A stretch of 64,000 bases of DNA from Gracilimonas sp965227215 (GTDB taxonomy: Bacteria > Bacteroidota > Rhodothermia > Balneolales > Balneolaceae): positions 3,224,001 through 3,288,000 of the forward strand of contig OZ245729.1 of NCBI GenBank assembly GCA_965227215.1. The letters are read 5' to 3'. Position numbers and translations under genes: made by a program. Of this stretch, positions 9,041 through 18,210 are shown one piece after another. Every line of letters starts with the position of its first letter. The first letter of the stretch is position 1. The notes under the pieces are model-generated. The model made no database searches, was not told the DNA's origin, and worked only from the letters and a program-made list of their open reading frames with translations.

Positions 9041-10675
9041 TTAAATGAGCTGGTAGGCCGGTAGTTGCTGCAAATAGGAAATGTATTGCCGGATGGCTTC
9101 AGCAAAGGTCTCTTCGTAATACAGGTTTCCGTCCTGATCACTGTTTGCAGTAAATTCGTACCAGGGAATAGTGCCCAGTAATATCTTGGTCAGGTTTATT
9201 TTGTATTCCGGAAAAGAATCATAGCCTGCTACGTTTGAGCTTGGATGAAGGGCAGGGTTACCGGCAAAATCCTCATCGATCTTTCTCACGCCTACGGTGT
9301 CAAGCGGAGGGGCTAATAAATGCTCGGCCAGATCTTCAGCCAGAGTAAATGGGTTAGATGGATCTGATATTTTCTCCGCCAGCCGGATGGGATTGAACCG
9401 GTTTCCGGCGTTGTCATATCCATAAATGATATCGGTCAGGTTATCCCATCGGGATGGCATAAGATTGGTGTTGAGCCAGGAATAGTGCCCCGGCGTGCCA
9501 TCAGAATAGGGAGGATTGTAACCTGCCCAACCAAAAACCGTTTCCGGGCGGAGAAGCTCTTCATTCAGCTCCTGCATGCGCAGTCGGATATATTCTTTAA
9601 GTTGAGAAGTCGGAGTGATTTCCAGCTCTCTCAGGTAGCTGATAAAAATTTCGGTCGGACTTTTAATCCGGCACCCATAAAACCGCTCCTCATAAAAATG
9701 GGCACTGCTCAGCAGTTTTTTCAGAACTTCTCCAATATCAAAATTTTGGTCAATGCAATAATCGGCCAGATCGGAGATAACCGTTTCGTTAGGTTGAGCC
9801 GATACAAAAAACACGTACAATTTCTTTGAAATGAAGTAAGCAACTTCCTGTTCTTTTTGGCTGAATATCAGATCGATTACGGTATCCAGGTCAAAATTAC
9901 TGGCTACTCCAAAAATGGTTTTACTGGAACTGTCGAACCGGCTTTCATCGAAATATCCGCTTAAAGTAGCGTCATTCACCCGCCAGCCGGTAACCGCCCG
10001 GGCTACTTCAGCAACATCATTTTCAGAATAATTATCATTTCCGTCTTTGTCTTTAGGGCCAAGGGTGAAAAGCTCCATCAACTCCCGGGCAAAATCTTCA
10101 TTAGGCTGGCCTTCCCGGTTATTGTAGTTATTGAGATAATACACCATGGCAGAGTTCTTACTCATCCGGTTTACGAACTCCTTGAAGTCACCAAAGCTGT
10201 ATTCATGCAACAATTTCCAGTACTTGTACATGTGGCTGGCATAGCTGTCGCTGGCTTTATCGGGCAGGGCATTCATGTTGCTGTAAGAAACGGCAAAATG
10301 GTTGCTCCAGAATAATTTCATCCGCTCTCGAAGTCCGCCATTATACATAGCGTCCATCCATCGGAATTGAATGTCATATACATCCTGAACATCCCCGGAA
10401 TTACTGTTGCTGTACCATTGAGGGTCATCGGGAAGGGGAGTAGCTATGGCATTGTCAACAATAGCTTCAACGGCATCGGTTGCATTGCCGAAACTGCGCG
10501 CATAATTCAGGTTGTTGATTTTCAATCCAAGATGCGTGCGCCGTACCAAATGAGCAGCCTGAGTTTTACCCCATGGCCCGGTATAGGCTTCCAGTCCTGC
10601 CGCATTTTGATTGTTGTCCTTCCTTACGTTGATCGGGGACTGTTTCAAGTCCTCTTTGACCTCTTCACTAATCAT
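9041..10675 (-). CDS. DUF1800 domain protein
   Basis: 544-residue protein with the DUF1800 features AAHLVRRTHLG (about residue 40), RMKLFWSNHFAVS (about 120), NEDFARELMELFTLG (about 195) and VARAVTGW (about 225). The family is of unknown function and is nearly always paired with DUF1501. No signal peptide is seen, so it either stays in the cytoplasm or is exported with its Tat-carrying partner. It is the first gene of a four-gene minus-strand run (DUF1800, DUF1501, WG, WG) and is divergent from ssb. Confidence 0.88.
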   Translation of the reverse strand: MISEEVKEDLKQSPINVRKDNNQNAAGLEAYTGPWGKTQAAHLVRRTHLGLKINNLNYARSFGNATDAVEAIVDNAIATPLPDDPQWYSNSNSGDVQDVYDIQFRWMDAMYNGGLRERMKLFWSNHFAVSYSNMNALPDKASDSYASHMYKYWKLLHEYSFGDFKEFVNRMSKNSAMVYYLNNYNNREGQPNEDFARELMELFTLGPKDKDGNDNYSENDVAEVARAVTGWRVNDATLSGYFDESRFDSSSKTIFGVASNFDLDTVIDLIFSQKEQEVAYFISKKLYVFFVSAQPNETVISDLADYCIDQNFDIGEVLKKLLSSAHFYEERFYGCRIKSPTEIFISYLRELEITPTSQLKEYIRLRMQELNEELLRPETVFGWAGYNPPYSDGTPGHYSWLNTNLMPSRWDNLTDIIYGYDNAGNRFNPIRLAEKISDPSNPFTLAEDLAEHLLAPPLDTVGVRKIDEDFAGNPALHPSSNVAGYDSFPEYKINLTKILLGTIPWYEFTANSDQDGNLYYEETFAEAIRQYISYLQQLPAYQLI

Positions 10676-10845
10676 ATGCTCCGAATTTTCGTCTCTTCTG
10701 TACCTAAAAGAGAACGGGGATGTGTTAAGTGTTACAAAATTGTTGCCACTTTTTTTATAGAGTCAAAAGGAGATAAGGTTCCCGATTTCTGCAATTGGAT
10801 GCTTAACAATGATATCGGGATATTTTTGAAGCTGAAATAAATTTT

Positions 10846-10871
10846 AATCATTAAGTAAAGACTTAATGATT
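10846..10871. promoter_or_regulatory. perfect 11-bp inverted repeat upstream of ssb
   Basis: AATCATTAAGT (10846-10856), a four-base AAAG spacer, then its exact reverse complement (10861-10871). It lies 89 bases before the ssb start and 171 bases before the divergent DUF1800 start. There is no T-run, so it looks more like a protein binding site than a terminator. The regulator is unknown. The rest of the 284-base divergent gap shows no other structure I can support. Confidence 0.45.
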
Positions 10872-10959
10872 GAGAGGGTTTTTAAAATTTTTTTGTAAGG
10901 AATTCGTCTGAACTAACTCTTACATTGCAAACAAAACAAAAAAAAGAACAGGATACGTT

Positions 10960-11451
10960 ATGAGTTCACTTAATAAAGCAATGTTAATTGGAAATCTTGG
11001 TCAAGACCCGGAAGTACGGTACACACAGTCGAATACAGCGGTGGCTACATTGAGTATCGCCACCAGCGAGCGCTTTAAAGACAGCAACGGAGAATACCAG
11101 GAACGCACAGAATGGCACCGAGTAGTGGCATGGGGAAGAACAGCCGAAATTTGCCAGCAGTATTTAAGCAAAGGTTCCAAGGTTTATATTGAAGGCCCGA
11201 TTCAAACCCGGCAGTGGGAAGATAAAGACGGCCAAAAACGATACACAACCGAAATCAAAGCTCTGCAAATGGTGATGTTAGACAGTCGTGGTAATGCAGG
11301 TGGTGGAAACCAGCCCGGAGGTAACCAGCCTCAGCAGCGTCCAAACCAAAACCAGAATCAGAACCAAAATCAGGGTGGCGGCAAGCCCATGAGCAGTAAC
11401 GTAGAGCTGGATAGCAACTTTGATGACATGGACGACGATCTTCCATTCTAA
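10960..11451 (+). CDS. ssb: single-stranded DNA-binding protein
   Basis: 163-residue SSB that coats single-stranded DNA in replication, repair and recombination. It has an OB fold (about 1-105; starts SSLNKAMLIGNLGQDPEVRYT and includes ERTEWHRVVAWGRTAE), a flexible Gly/Asn/Gln-rich linker with repeated NQ pairs (about 112-140), and the acidic partner-binding tip DDDLPF. It stands alone with its own terminator and a palindrome upstream. SSB also binds folded integron attC hairpins in other bacteria, but there is no direct link to the cassette arrays here. Confidence 0.97.
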   Translation: MSSLNKAMLIGNLGQDPEVRYTQSNTAVATLSIATSERFKDSNGEYQERTEWHRVVAWGRTAEICQQYLSKGSKVYIEGPIQTRQWEDKDGQKRYTTEIKALQMVMLDSRGNAGGGNQPGGNQPQQRPNQNQNQNQNQGGGKPMSSNVELDSNFDDMDDDLPF

Positions 11452-11475
11452 ATCAACTCCAATGTTTGAAATTTA

Positions 11476-11510
11476 AAAACGACATGAGGAATTCTCGTGT
11501 CGTTTTTTTA
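11476..11510 (+). terminator. Rho-independent terminator after ssb
   Basis: AAAACGACATGAG pairs with CTCGTGTCGTTTT around a five-base loop and is followed by a run of T, 25 bases after the ssb stop. Confidence 0.85.
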
Positions 11511-11596
11511 TTTATCGCTCAGGTTAGCTTAAAATCTTTTATTTTTGGAGATAGCAAAGGCGTTCTTACATTTAATCAATCATAAATAAACAGTAA

Positions 11597-12988
11597 TTGG
11601 ATACTATCGAAGATCCTTTCAGTTTGGTTCAAGATTCTCTTATCACGCTTAGTGAAAGTGCTGCTGCCACGGCGCAAGCTTTAGATCCTGTAGTGTTGGG
11701 AATTGAGCTTCTCTTTTTATTCCTTGGGCTGGCATTTTCAGCTGTTTTTTCCGGTTCGGAAGTTGCCCTTTTTTCCTTATCAAACCGAATGGAAGACCTT
11801 AAACAGGATGAGACTTTAGGTTCGGCTGACGACCGCATCATAAAGATGCTGGATAAACCCCGGCGTCTGTTGGCTACGATCCTGATTGGAAACACTTTTG
11901 CCAATATCGTGGCTTCGGTTTTAGCGGCTGTTATTACCGGTGATATTGTAGCAGCTTATGGCCTTTCGGAAGTAATTGTATTTTCGATCGAGGTGATTGT
12001 ACTGACCTTCATGATTCTGATTCTGAGTGAAATCACCCCAAAGATTATCGCCATAAACAATCCGATTAAAGTTTCGAGAACAAATAGTGCTTTTATCTAC
12101 ACCCTGTTTATACTTTTGAAACCGTTTTCTAAGCTGATTGCGGACAGCACCATTAGTCTCGAGCGGTATCTTCCGAAACCGACCAGCAAAATGACGTCGG
12201 AAGACATTCGAACTATGGCCGAAGTGAGTGAGCAGGAAGGGTCCATCAAAGAAGACGAGCGGGAGATTATAGAGAACGTAATCGGATTTGGGAATATCAC
12301 CGTGCGCGAGATTATGACCTCCAGGGTAAACATCGTAGCTGTGGCTTTGGATGAGTCGCTGCAGGATGTTCTTGTGAAAATCCGGGAAAACGGACTTTCC
12401 CGAATGCCTTTGTTTGAAAACGATCTGGATAACATCGTAGGTGTACTCTATGCCAAAGACGTACTTCCGTATTTAAATGCTGATGAAGAAGAACCGTCCC
12501 TGAACTGGAAAACCGTTTCACGAAAGGCTCTATTCATTCCCGCCACTAAGAAACTTGACGACTTGCTCCGGGATTTCCAACAGGAAAAAACGCACATCGC
12601 CATTGTGGTAGATGAATATGGTGGAACCGAAGGCATCGTTACCATGGATGATATCCTGGAAGAGATAGTCGGGGATATTACGGACGATTCCGGAGAGGAA
12701 GAGACCCTGTACACCCGTTTTAAAAGCGGAATTTATATTTTTGATGCCAAGATTGATCTGGATGATATGGAAGACATTCTTGAGTCGGAAGTTACAACCG
12801 AAGAGGATGAATTTGAAACGCTGGGTGGCTTGATTTACCATCTTACCGAGAGCCTGCCGGTGGTGGGAGAGCGTATCACCTATAAGAATCTTGAGCTCAC
12901 AGTTCACTCCGTTAAAAATAACCGGATCAAAAAGGTGAGAGTGAAAGTAGAAAGCCCTAAAGAAGTTCAAACACCTGCTGAATCATAG
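11597..12988 (+). CDS. GldE/CorC-like membrane protein with CBS pair
   Basis: 463-residue member of the hemolysin C/CNNM family. It has a DUF21 membrane domain with about four helices (25-180), a CBS pair (about 205-330; VREIMTSRVNIVAV, RMPLFENDLDNIVGVLYAKD) and a CorC_HlyC domain at the end (about 350-440). In Bacteroidota a relative (GldE) sits beside gliding genes; relatives elsewhere handle Mg2+/Co2+ efflux. The frame begins directly after an in-frame TAA, and the only usable start before the first helix is TTG at 11597; the next ATG falls inside the membrane domain. murB follows after two bases. Role in gliding versus ion transport is undecided. Confidence 0.85.
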   Translation: MDTIEDPFSLVQDSLITLSESAAATAQALDPVVLGIELLFLFLGLAFSAVFSGSEVALFSLSNRMEDLKQDETLGSADDRIIKMLDKPRRLLATILIGNTFANIVASVLAAVITGDIVAAYGLSEVIVFSIEVIVLTFMILILSEITPKIIAINNPIKVSRTNSAFIYTLFILLKPFSKLIADSTISLERYLPKPTSKMTSEDIRTMAEVSEQEGSIKEDEREIIENVIGFGNITVREIMTSRVNIVAVALDESLQDVLVKIRENGLSRMPLFENDLDNIVGVLYAKDVLPYLNADEEEPSLNWKTVSRKALFIPATKKLDDLLRDFQQEKTHIAIVVDEYGGTEGIVTMDDILEEIVGDITDDSGEEETLYTRFKSGIYIFDAKIDLDDMEDILESEVTTEEDEFETLGGLIYHLTESLPVVGERITYKNLELTVHSVKNNRIKKVRVKVESPKEVQTPAES

Positions 12989-12990
12989 AT

Positions 12991-14019
12991 ATGAGCCAGT
13001 CATTTTCCATTCAGGAAAATTTTAACCTTTCCGATTATAATACGATGGGCATTGCTGCCAAGGCCCGATATTTCTGTTCCGTACAATCCGTTAAGGAACT
13101 GCAAAACCTCCTGGCTGATCCACGATTTCAGGATACGCCCAAGTTTATGATAGGTGGTGGAAGTAACGTCTTATTCATTAACGATTTTGAAGGATTGGTT
13201 ATCCATATAGACATCAAAGGTATTACCGTTGATCAAGAGGATGATGAAGGAGTTATCCTGAACGTCGGAGCCGGGGAAAACTGGCACGAGCTGGTGTTAC
13301 ATTGTGTGAATAAAGGCTGGGGAGGAATCGAAAATTTATCTCTGATACCCGGTTCGGTTGGGGCGGCTCCCATACAGAATATCGGAGCGTACGGTGTAGA
13401 ATTGGAGGAAGTATTTGAATCCCTGGAAGCGGTTGAACTAAAAACCGGACAGCTGAAGTCATTCAACAAAGAAGAATGCCGTTTCGGCTATCGTGACAGC
13501 ATTTTTAAGAATGAATTGAAGGGGCTCTTTGTGATTACCGGGGTGAAACTGAAGCTCCAAAAATCACCGGATGTCAATACTTCTTATCGGGCACTGTCAG
13601 AAAAACTGGAAGAAAAAGGGATCAAAAATGCCTCAATTAAAGACATCAGTGAGGCGGTAATCGAAATCCGGCAAAGCAAGCTTCCTGATCCGGCTGAGAT
13701 TGGGAACACCGGGAGCTTTTTTAAAAACCCGGTGATCAGTAAGGAGCAATTTGAGGAGTTGCAATCTACTTACCCGGATATTCCTTCTTACCCGGCCGGA
13801 GAGAAGGTAAAAATACCTGCTGCATGGTTAATTGATCAATGTGGGTGGAAGGGGAAACGATTCAGTGATGCAGGTGTTCATAAAATGCAGGCACTGGTTA
13901 TTGTGAACTACGGAAATGCCACCGGAGAAGAGATATGGGATCTGGCTCAGAAAATTCAAGCTTCAGTTAAAGAGCAATTCGGTGTTTCACTGACGCCGGA
14001 AGTTAATATTGTGTCCTGA
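12991..14019 (+). CDS. murB: UDP-N-acetylenolpyruvoylglucosamine reductase
   Basis: 342-residue FAD-dependent enzyme that reduces the enolpyruvyl group of UDP-GlcNAc-enolpyruvate to make UDP-MurNAc for peptidoglycan. FAD-binding stretches NTMGIAAKA and IGGGSNVLF are followed by GSVGAAPIQNIGAYG, YRDSIFK (about 163) and the catalytic-region NTGSFFKNPV (about 242). Length matches the E. coli type I enzyme. It starts two bases after the GldE-like gene, suggesting co-transcription. Confidence 0.96.
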   Translation: MSQSFSIQENFNLSDYNTMGIAAKARYFCSVQSVKELQNLLADPRFQDTPKFMIGGGSNVLFINDFEGLVIHIDIKGITVDQEDDEGVILNVGAGENWHELVLHCVNKGWGGIENLSLIPGSVGAAPIQNIGAYGVELEEVFESLEAVELKTGQLKSFNKEECRFGYRDSIFKNELKGLFVITGVKLKLQKSPDVNTSYRALSEKLEEKGIKNASIKDISEAVIEIRQSKLPDPAEIGNTGSFFKNPVISKEQFEELQSTYPDIPSYPAGEKVKIPAAWLIDQCGWKGKRFSDAGVHKMQALVIVNYGNATGEEIWDLAQKIQASVKEQFGVSLTPEVNIVS

Positions 14020-14084
14020 TCGGTATCGGGAAACATTGTGTGCATAATTTCACTTAGATCTATTGAAATAAAGAATTAATCATT

Positions 14085-15584
14085 ATGAAATTCATGAAAA
14101 CAAGATCTTTTATAATCACACTGCTGCTGGCTTTTGCTGTACTTGGCAGCGGGTGTGTAACATTGGAACAAAACCCGGTTTCCGGTAATAAACGCGCTTT
14201 CGGCTACAGCTGGGAAGAGGAAGAAAAAATCGGAGCTAATGCAGATAAGGAAATTGTGGCTCAGTATGGTCTTTATCAAGATGAAGAACTTTCGAAATAT
14301 GTATCCGACTTGGGTCAATCGCTACTGGAAGTAAGTCATTTAAGAAGGGAAGACACTCCAAAGAAATTTCGGGAAACTGAATTCACCTTCCGTGTGCTCG
14401 ACAGCCCCGTGGTAAATGCCTTTGCTTTACCCGGAGGATATATTTACGTGACCCGCGGACTTCTGGCCCATCTCAACAATGAGGCTCAGCTGGCCGTGGT
14501 TTTAGGGCATGAGATAGGTCACGTTGCTGCCCGACATGCATCCCAGCGGGCTGTTGAGCAACAAATCGGACAAATTGCTGTGTTTGGAGGTGCGGTTTTA
14601 GGAGAATCTCTTGGCTACGATGGAGGGAGTATTCTTCAGCTTAGCAGTCAAACAGCCCAGCTTATGTTTTTGAAATATGGAAGGGATGATGAGCGAGAGT
14701 CGGATGCATTAGGCGTAGAGTACTCTGCGATGAAGAATTACCAAGCTGCTGAAGGAGCTGAGTTTTTCAATTCTCTGGAACGGATTTCGGAAAGCAAGGG
14801 AGGCGGAGTTCCGACATTGCTTTCCAGTCACCCCGATCCCGGTGAGAGGGAGAAAACTATACCTGAATTAGCCCAAGAATGGGAAGAAAAGGGCTATGAA
14901 CAAACGATCCTGGATGATGAAGAATATCTGAATATGATTGAACGTATCGTATTCGGGAATAATCCCCGTCATGGTTTTGAGAGAAACGGCACCTTTTATC
15001 ATCCCGACCTGAAGTTTCAGTTTCCGGTACCGACCGGCCTGCAGGTTTATAATCAGCCGGCTTCGGTAGTTTTGGTGAATGAGGAGCAAACAGCCATTAC
15101 ACAGTTCACCATCGATTCAAAAAGCAATTCACCTGAAGCTTCAGTACGCTCATTTTTGAACAGGGAAGGGATAACCACAGTCGATCAGTATGAGTACACA
15201 GAAAACGGGCTGGATGGCTATCAGGCTTTTGCATCAGCGCTTGCTCAGGACAGTACTGAACTGCGACTTCAAATAACAGCGATAGATTTTCAAGGGAATA
15301 TCTACAATTTCCTGAGTTATGCATCAGCTTCGGATTTTCCTGTTTATGAGGGCGAGTTCGCTGCTATACCGGCTGGCTTCAGGGAACTGAATGATGTTTC
15401 CATTTTAGGAATCGATCCCGTTAGAATTGATTTAAAACCGGCAGCCCGGACAGCTCCTTTCGCAGAGTTTTTACCGGCCGATCTTCCCATGGATATAGAG
15501 CCACTGGATGTGGCGATCATCAATCAGGTGAAACTGGATGAAACCGTTCAGCAGGGGACGATCCTCAAAATTCCGGTTCAGTAA
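14085..15584 (+). CDS. M48-family metalloprotease, lipoprotein
   Basis: 499-residue zinc peptidase of the BepA/Loi/YfgC type. A lipobox (LGSGC, cysteine about 22) predicts an outer-membrane anchor in the periplasm. The M48 domain carries HEIGH with zinc-binding His142 and His146, and a later glutamate in DERESDALG (about 205). The C-terminal part (about 300-499) ends with a LysM-like segment (INQVKLDETVQQGTILKIP). Such proteases degrade or help mature outer-membrane proteins. It has its own leader and a 65-base gap after murB. Confidence 0.9.
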   Translation: MKFMKTRSFIITLLLAFAVLGSGCVTLEQNPVSGNKRAFGYSWEEEEKIGANADKEIVAQYGLYQDEELSKYVSDLGQSLLEVSHLRREDTPKKFRETEFTFRVLDSPVVNAFALPGGYIYVTRGLLAHLNNEAQLAVVLGHEIGHVAARHASQRAVEQQIGQIAVFGGAVLGESLGYDGGSILQLSSQTAQLMFLKYGRDDERESDALGVEYSAMKNYQAAEGAEFFNSLERISESKGGGVPTLLSSHPDPGEREKTIPELAQEWEEKGYEQTILDDEEYLNMIERIVFGNNPRHGFERNGTFYHPDLKFQFPVPTGLQVYNQPASVVLVNEEQTAITQFTIDSKSNSPEASVRSFLNREGITTVDQYEYTENGLDGYQAFASALAQDSTELRLQITAIDFQGNIYNFLSYASASDFPVYEGEFAAIPAGFRELNDVSILGIDPVRIDLKPAARTAPFAEFLPADLPMDIEPLDVAIINQVKLDETVQQGTILKIPVQ

Positions 15585-15616
15585 AAAAGTTTTAGAGGGT
15601 TTTACCTGAATCCTTT

Positions 15617-15648
15617 TTGATACCTGAAAAAGAAAAGCAGTATCTTTG
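15617..15648 (+). promoter_or_regulatory. TTG-N21-TAnnTTTG promoter of purB
   Basis: TTG at 15617-15619 and TATCTTTG at 15641-15648 with a 21-base spacer, 33 bases before the purB ATG. This matches the -33/-7 promoter consensus of Bacteroidota-type sigma factors. Confidence 0.55.
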
Positions 15649-15680
15649 CCGGATAACTTTCATTCCAAAAATACTTTCGC

Positions 15681-16976
15681 ATGATTGCTCGCTATTCCCG
15701 TAAGGAAATGTCTGACCTTTGGACCGATGAACAACAATTTCAGGCATGGCTGGAGGTTGAACTTGCAGCCTGTTGGGCATGGGCCAAGCTGGGCAAAATA
15801 CCCATGGAAGATGTGGACAAGCTATACGAAAATGCCTCTTTTGATGTAGCACGCATCAAAGAAATCGAAGCCAAAACCCGCCACGATGTTGTTGCCTTTA
15901 CACGTGCGGTATCCGAAACTCTGGGAGATGAAAAGAAATGGGTACACTACGGACTCACCTCTACCGACGTGGTTGATACCGCATGGGGAGTTCGGCTGAA
16001 AAAAGCGAACGTCATTCTGTTGGAAGGATTGGAGCGAATTGTAAATGTACTTGCAGAAAAAGCAAAAAAGCATAAGTACACGGTTATGATGGGGCGAACC
16101 CACGGCATCCATGCGGAGCCAACCACCTTCGGACTAAAGTGCGCTTTATGGTACGCCGAAATGGAGCGGAATCTGGAGCGTTTTAAAAAAGCAGCTGCAG
16201 ATGTAGAGTTTGGGAAACTATCCGGTTCGGTAGGAACTTTTGCTAACATCCCACCGGAAGTAGAGAAATACACCTGCGAGAAATTAGGATTAGAGCCGGC
16301 ACCGATTTCCACCCAAACCTTGCAGCGCGACAGGCATGCTTATTATCTCTCTACGCTGGCTTTAATTGGATCTACGATGGAAAAAATGGCGGTAGAAGTT
16401 CGCCACCTGCAGCGTAGTGAGCTTCGTGAAGCCGAAGAAGCCTTCCGAAAAGGGCAGAAGGGTTCATCCTCAATGCCACACAAGCGAAATCCAATCAGTT
16501 CGGAAAATATTTCGGGGTGTGCCCGAGTATTGCGCGGCTATATGGTTACCGCTTACGAAAATATTCCGCTTTGGCACGAGCGCGATATTTCCCACTCTTC
16601 AGCCGAGCGTATCATCCTTCCGGATGCCACCACCTTATTGGATTATATGTTGAACCGTTTCGCCGGGGTGATTGAAAATCTGGTAGTGTTTGAGGATAAC
16701 ATGGAATCCAATATCTGGAAAACCCAGGGACTGGTATTCTCTCAGCGTTTGCTCCATAAGCTGATCGATAAAGGAATGCCAAGAGAAAAAGCCTACGATA
16801 CTGTTCAGCCCTTGGCTATGAAATCCTGGGAAGAACAAACCCTGTTCAAACCTATTGTGGAAGCAGATGATACAATTACCAAAGCTTTAACACAGGAAGA
16901 GATTGATGATGCATTCGACCTGAATCACCATACGCGAAACGTGGATGTGATTTTTGAACGGGTAGGGCTGAAATAA
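15681..16976 (+). CDS. purB: adenylosuccinate lyase
   Basis: 431-residue cytoplasmic enzyme of purine synthesis; it splits SAICAR to AICAR and adenylosuccinate to AMP, releasing fumarate. The fumarase/aspartase signature GSSSMPHKRNP lies near residue 270, with TSTDVVDTA (about 95) and GRTHGIHAEPTTFG (about 140) supplying catalytic residues. Length and start (MIARYSRKEM) match the short bacterial PurB class. Preceded by a good TAnnTTTG promoter. Confidence 0.97.
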   Translation: MIARYSRKEMSDLWTDEQQFQAWLEVELAACWAWAKLGKIPMEDVDKLYENASFDVARIKEIEAKTRHDVVAFTRAVSETLGDEKKWVHYGLTSTDVVDTAWGVRLKKANVILLEGLERIVNVLAEKAKKHKYTVMMGRTHGIHAEPTTFGLKCALWYAEMERNLERFKKAAADVEFGKLSGSVGTFANIPPEVEKYTCEKLGLEPAPISTQTLQRDRHAYYLSTLALIGSTMEKMAVEVRHLQRSELREAEEAFRKGQKGSSSMPHKRNPISSENISGCARVLRGYMVTAYENIPLWHERDISHSSAERIILPDATTLLDYMLNRFAGVIENLVVFEDNMESNIWKTQGLVFSQRLLHKLIDKGMPREKAYDTVQPLAMKSWEEQTLFKPIVEADDTITKALTQEEIDDAFDLNHHTRNVDVIFERVGLK

Positions 16977-17086
16977 GATTTCGAACTTGATGGTTGTCCA
17001 GCGTGATGCAATCAGAACGAAATCAGAGTTAAATTTTTTTGAATAAGTAAGATAATGAGATCAGAAATGGTTCAAAGAAATACATT

Positions 17087-18157
17087 ATGACTCACGATTT
17101 AGGCTTCTATAAACTGCTGTCTAAACTGAAATGGCCGGTTTCTTTTTCGGGTAAGATTTTGCTCATTGCTTTTATAGGGACTCACGTACCGCTCATTTCG
17201 TTGTTTATCTTTCTCACCTTCTTTTATCCCATTGAATATCGCATGGTGATATTGATGTGTGTTTTGGTTGCTACGTTGGGTGGTACGGCAGGGACCTTAT
17301 ATTATATCTATAAAATATTAGGGCCGATTAGGCTTGCCGGCTATTCCCTGAATAAATACCGGGACGAGAAAAAGATTCCGGATTTACCTTCGAAATACTC
17401 CGACGATGCAGGGGTGTTGATGAGCCAGACTCAGGCATGTATTGAGGAACTGGATGAGCTGCTGAAGTTAAAGAACAGGCTTCTTTCGCTGATTTCACAT
17501 GATTCAAGAACTCCATTGAGTACCATCAATCTGGCCTCAGAAATGATTGAAGCTGAAATCAAAAAGGATGAAACCGATGGAGAGCAGGTAAAGCACTTCC
17601 TTGAAATGATAAAGGTAAGTGCACAACATCAGCTGGAGTTTATGAACAGCATGCTATCTTTGGCACGATTTGACGAAGGAAAACTGACCCTTGATAAATC
17701 AGAGGTGTCGGCAGAAGAGATATTTGAAGGCCTGAAAAAGAATCACACGCTTTATTTGAATTCGAAGGACATTGAGTTTGAAACGGTTTCTTCACTTTCT
17801 GACAATGAAAAGCTGTATGTGGATAAAGATAAAATCATGTCGGTTCTGAATAACCTGGTTCAGAATGCGATTAAATTCACGCCGAAAAAAGGAAAGATAT
17901 CCGTGTCTGTCGGTTCCGATACTGAACATTTTGTGCTCAAAGTGGTTGATACCGGTATTGGGATTTCAGAGGAGAAAAAGCAGAATATTTTTGAAGCCTT
18001 CTCAAGTTCATCAAAAGGAACGGACAGTGAAAAAGGAACCGGGCTTGGCTTATGGATTGCCCGCGTGTTTACTGAACTTCATGATGGCACCATTTCCCTG
18101 ACAAGTCAGGAGGGCGAGGGCACAAGCATTACGATCACTATTCCAAAAGAAGAATAG
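17087..18157 (+). CDS. membrane sensor histidine kinase, orphan
   Basis: 356 residues: two membrane helices close together (about 22-75) with almost no periplasmic loop, then a HisKA domain with phospho-acceptor His138 in LISHDSRTPL, and a HATPase domain with the N box (NNLVQNAIKFTP, about 258), G1 (DTGIGIS) and G2 (GTGLGLWIA). The short extracellular part suggests it senses membrane or cytoplasmic signals. No response regulator gene is adjacent, so its partner lies elsewhere. Confidence 0.92.
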   Translation: MTHDLGFYKLLSKLKWPVSFSGKILLIAFIGTHVPLISLFIFLTFFYPIEYRMVILMCVLVATLGGTAGTLYYIYKILGPIRLAGYSLNKYRDEKKIPDLPSKYSDDAGVLMSQTQACIEELDELLKLKNRLLSLISHDSRTPLSTINLASEMIEAEIKKDETDGEQVKHFLEMIKVSAQHQLEFMNSMLSLARFDEGKLTLDKSEVSAEEIFEGLKKNHTLYLNSKDIEFETVSSLSDNEKLYVDKDKIMSVLNNLVQNAIKFTPKKGKISVSVGSDTEHFVLKVVDTGIGISEEKKQNIFEAFSSSSKGTDSEKGTGLGLWIARVFTELHDGTISLTSQEGEGTSITITIPKEE

Positions 18158-18210
18158 GTATCGGTTCTTATCCAATTTTAGGAGGATAATGGCTATGCGC
18201 AATCAGTAGG

